Assembly: GCA_900554485.1 (NCBI GenBank)
Contig: USHO01000016.1
Coordinates: 1-16,226, forward strand
Length of the DNA: 16,226 nt
Source of the DNA: an uncultured Eubacteriales bacterium
GTDB lineage: Bacteria; Bacillota; Clostridia; Christensenellales; Borkfalkiaceae
Direction: 5' to 3'
Part shown: positions 14,606 through 16,226 of the stretch, piece by piece
Numbering within the stretch: position 1 is the stretch's first letter
Layout of the letters: each line of letters opens with the position of its first letter
Program-made: the position numbers and the translations under genes
Notes under the pieces: model-generated
The model's input: only the letters and a program-made list of their open reading frames with translations
What the model was told of the DNA's origin: nothing
Database searches by the model: none

Positions 14606-15477
14606 ATTGCCGGTTGGTTGTAAACGGATTTTTGAATTCGGCGAAGTTTACCGATTTATATAAAATGTTTGTGTCGAGCGGTAAAAGAAACGGGGTCGAC
14701 GTCGAGATAAAAACATCGTCCGATCTTTCGCGTCCGCTCGGCTGTTTTTCAAACGACGTGGCGAAACCCGATTTTGTGATTTTCTGGGATAAAGACATTT
14801 ATCTTGCCGAAGAACTTGAAAAGTCGGGGCTGAAAGTATTCAATTCGTCAAAGTCCATAGAGTTGTGCGACAATAAAATAAAAACCTCGCTTGCTCTGGA
14901 GGGTAAAGTCGTTATGCCTGAAACGATAGTCGCGCCTAAGACTTTTGAAAACGTCGGATATACCGATTTGTCGTTTTTTGCGTCGGCGGCTGAAGAACTC
15001 GGGTTTCCGATGGTGATAAAAGAGGCTTACGGGTCTTTCGGTCGGCAGGTTTATCTCGCAAACGATTATACCGACGGCGTAGAAATAATAAAAAGAATCG
15101 GATATAAAGAGTTTTTAATGCAAAAATTCGTCTCTTCGAGTCGCGGAAAAGATTTGCGGATATGCGTCGTCGGCGGTGAAGTCGTTGCGACTATGCTTAG
15201 GCAGAACGATAAAGATTTTCGTTCCAATATAACCGGCGGCGGCACGGCGACTCGGTATGAACCGACAGTCGAACAAAAACAGGCGGCGATTACGGCTTGC
15301 GAGGAATTAGGTCTCGATTTCGGCGGTGTCGACATTTTGTTCGGCGACGACGGAACGCCGATTGTATGCGAGGTCAATTCAAATCTGCATTTCAGATCGG
15401 TTTATGAGTGTACCGGCGTTGATTTAAGCGATCTGATTATAAAACATGCTATCCGTCGTGTCAAGCAATTAAAATGA
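14602..15477 (+). CDS. RimK-like ATP-grasp ligase
   Basis: A 291-aa ATP-grasp protein most like the RimK/LysX group, which joins amino acids, often glutamate, to a protein or carrier carboxylate with ATP. An N-terminal pre-ATP-grasp domain (1 to about 90) precedes the grasp. K140 in GFPMVIKEAYGSFGRQV binds phosphate and is followed by the glycine-rich flap. GKDLRICVV (182-190), SNITGGGTA (208-216), D244 in GGVDI and E257/N259 in CEVNSN provide the magnesium site. The adenine-binding hinge reads LMQKF where many relatives have a glutamate, a small departure. It is the last gene of the ribosome operon, overlapping the methyltransferase by 4 nt, so a ribosomal or translation-factor substrate is plausible but unproven. 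Cyanophycin- or LysW-type ligases are less likely without partner genes. Confidence 0.85.
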   Translation: MNCRLVVNGFLNSAKFTDLYKMFVSSGKRNGVDVEIKTSSDLSRPLGCFSNDVAKPDFVIFWDKDIYLAEELEKSGLKVFNSSKSIELCDNKIKTSLALEGKVVMPETIVAPKTFENVGYTDLSFFASAAEELGFPMVIKEAYGSFGRQVYLANDYTDGVEIIKRIGYKEFLMQKFVSSSRGKDLRICVVGGEVVATMLRQNDKDFRSNITGGGTATRYEPTVEQKQAAITACEELGLDFGGVDILFGDDGTPIVCEVNSNLHFRSVYECTGVDLSDLIIKHAIRRVKQLK

Positions 15478-15511
15478 CGATACGAATTATGTATCTCATC
15501 GGTGTTTAATT

Positions 15512-15553
15512 AAAAAAGCGTAGGTCGAACTCGATGTTAGACCTACGCTTTTT
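15512..15553 (+). terminator. Terminator of the ribosome-associated operon
   Basis: GCGTAGGTC (15518-15526) pairs with GACCTACGC (15540-15548). The stem extends past one mismatch by three more pairs to a TCGAT loop. An A-run (15512-15517) lies before it and TTTTT (15549-15553) after. The A/T flanks would let it work on both strands. Confidence 0.93.
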
Positions 15554-15633
15554 GTTGGCGTTTTTGCTTAAATAAACTTCCGGTTCTATTGGGTGGAGAT
15601 AAAGAAAATTCAGCAAAATTTATATATATTATT

Positions 15634-15771
15634 ATGTCATATCATTATGTATTTGCACAGCAAATGCTTGAATTATTGCAAAATGAACCTGTTTACATGT
15701 GGATAGTGCGATGTGATGCTTCAATAAAAATGATACCCGTTTACGGGTTTGTCGGCAAAGCACCCTTCTAG
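15634..15771 (+). CDS. Doubtful small open reading frame, 45 aa
   Basis: ATG 15634 to TAG 15771 encodes a 45-residue peptide rich in aromatic and hydrophobic residues, ending in IPVYGFVGKAPF. There is no ribosome site before the ATG. The frame stays open upstream (TTG at 15589), which also lacks one. It uses codons such as TCA, GCA and a TAG stop that are rare in the neighbouring genes. It may be a chance frame, or the remnant of a gene acquired from elsewhere. I do not recognise the sequence. Confidence 0.2.
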   Translation: MSYHYVFAQQMLELLQNEPVYMWIVRCDASIKMIPVYGFVGKAPF

Positions 15772-15846
15772 GGCGGGTAAAAGCCACAAGTTCACAGTCA
15801 GTTATGAATTATAAAAACGTAAAAAGCAAATATTAAGCAAAAAAAA

Positions 15847-15863
15847 CAATATTCAGAATATTG
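15847..15863 (+). promoter_or_regulatory. Palindrome overlapping the -35 of the lipoprotein promoter
   Basis: CAATATT-CAG-AATATTG is a perfect 7-bp inverted repeat with a 3-nt centre. Its right arm covers the first three bases of the TTGCCA -35 box. This size and position suit an operator for a dimeric regulator. The regulator is unknown. Confidence 0.45.
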
Positions 15864-15889
15864 CCAACGTGGGGATGGCATGTTATAAT
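15861..15889 (+). promoter_or_regulatory. Extended -10 promoter of the lipoprotein gene
   Basis: TTGCCA (15861-15866) and TATAAT (15884-15889) are 17 nt apart, and TGT (15881-15883) supplies an extended -10. The predicted start is near 15896, about 32 nt before the ATG. Confidence 0.8.
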
Positions 15890-15927
15890 GTAGTCATCTT
15901 TGAAGGCTATATTATAAGGTGGATAAA

Positions 15928-16182
15928 ATGAAAAAATTGTTTATCGTTATTCTCACTATGGCGTTTGCGGTAGCGACTTTTACGGCGTTCGGCTGTAAAA
16001 AACAAGCAGATCCTGGGCGTACCTCGTCCGCTCACGTTCATGATTACGGCGAGTGGCAAACGGTAGAAGAGGCTACGTTTGAAAAAGATGGACTCGAAGA
16101 GCGTTTTTGTAAAGGTTGCAACGAAAGGGAAACACGCATAGTGCTGAAAAAAAACGAACAGACGTATGCCGGCCAAGAATAA
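15928..16182 (+). CDS. Small putative lipoprotein with a CxxC domain
   Basis: An 84-aa protein with a signal peptide: MKK, a hydrophobic stretch (4-21), then a lipobox-like TAFG before C23, which would be lipidated at the outer face of the membrane. The mature part is about 60 residues. It has an HVHDYGEW segment (39-46), then ATFEKDGLEERFCKGC with the CxxC pair C65/C68, then ERETRIV. This H-x-YGEW...G.E.R.C..C...ETR pattern recurs as a repeat in surface proteins of Clostridia, here as a single copy; metal binding through the cysteines and histidines is possible but not shown. ATG 15928 is chosen for AAGGTGG (15916-15922) at 5 nt; the in-frame GTG at 15919 lies inside that site. It stands alone with its own promoter and a terminator-like hairpin. 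Function unknown. Confidence 0.75.
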   Translation: MKKLFIVILTMAFAVATFTAFGCKKQADPGRTSSAHVHDYGEWQTVEEATFEKDGLEERFCKGCNERETRIVLKKNEQTYAGQE

Positions 16183-16198
16183 AACGAACCGTGGTCTG

Positions 16199-16226
16199 AC
16201 GACGTATTTTTGACTAATACGTCGTT
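16199..16226 (+). terminator. Hairpin after the lipoprotein gene, cut by the window edge
   Basis: ACGACGTATT (16199-16208) pairs exactly with AATACGTCGT (16216-16225) around a 7-nt loop, 16 nt after the stop codon. The window ends with a single T after the stem, so a U-run cannot be confirmed. Confidence 0.65.

Larger units (their letters stand above)
15554..15918 (+). other. AT-rich spacer between the operon terminator and the lipoprotein gene
   Basis: This 365-nt stretch has no convincing gene. Its composition (long A and T runs, few of the CGACG-type words common elsewhere) differs from the genes around it. It contains a small open frame at 15634-15771, a short hairpin ACCCG-TTTA-CGGGT (15735-15748), and at its end the promoter and palindrome of the lipoprotein gene. 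I recognise no riboswitch or tRNA in it. Confidence 0.6.

Noticed and set aside
15720..15800. Possible riboswitch or c-di-GMP aptamer suggested by a GGCAAAGC-like word and short hairpins.
   Set aside because: The rest of the GEMM or other known aptamer consensus is absent, and no expression platform precedes a gene.

Overview
The window looks like chromosomal DNA from an anaerobic, Gram-positive (Firmicutes/Clostridia-type) bacterium. Three things suggest this: the gene order ylxM-ffh-rpsP-khpA-rimM-trmD-rbgA-rnhB-yraN, the compact Rrf2-regulator/cysteine desulfurase/IscU set, and strong Shine-Dalgarno sequences with consensus TTGACA-N17-TATAAT promoters. I cannot assign genus or family. All confident genes are on the + strand. 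I see no CRISPR array, insertion sequence, tRNA or rRNA.

Layout. (1) 1-240: 3' end of metK (S-adenosylmethionine synthetase) and its terminator. (2) 261-2388: a consensus promoter with a dyad at the start site drives an Rrf2 regulator, iscS and iscU, which together form an Fe-S cluster assembly operon, closed by a long hairpin. (3) 2520-3857: an uncharacterised ferritin-like protein with three E...[ED]xxH half-sites, then a strong terminator. (4) 4008-7861: a promoter overlapped by an 11-bp dyad, a large cytoplasmic GH106-like glycosidase, a HIT-family hydrolase and a nitroreductase, then a terminator. (5) 7846-15553: a ribosome and protein-targeting operon from a perfect-consensus promoter whose -35 lies inside the preceding terminator stem. 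It holds ylxM, ffh, rpsP, khpA, (hairpin) rimM, trmD, rbgA, rnhB, yraN, a THUMP RNA methyltransferase and a RimK-like ATP-grasp ligase, and ends at a strong terminator. rplS, normally between trmD and rbgA, is absent. (6) 15554-16226: an AT-rich spacer of different texture, then a small lipoprotein gene with its own promoter and a terminator at the window edge.

The long operon combines co-translational targeting (YlxM, Ffh), ribosomal protein S16, 30S and 50S maturation (RimM, RbgA), tRNA and rRNA methylation (TrmD, THUMP MTase), RNA-DNA hybrid removal (RNase HII) and possibly amino-acid ligation to a protein (RimK-like). Most of the window is conserved housekeeping DNA. The less ordinary items are the three-half-site ferritin-like protein next to the isc genes, the dyad-controlled orphan glycosidase, the missing rplS, and the palindromes placed on promoters. 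I found no convincing wholly new multi-gene system.
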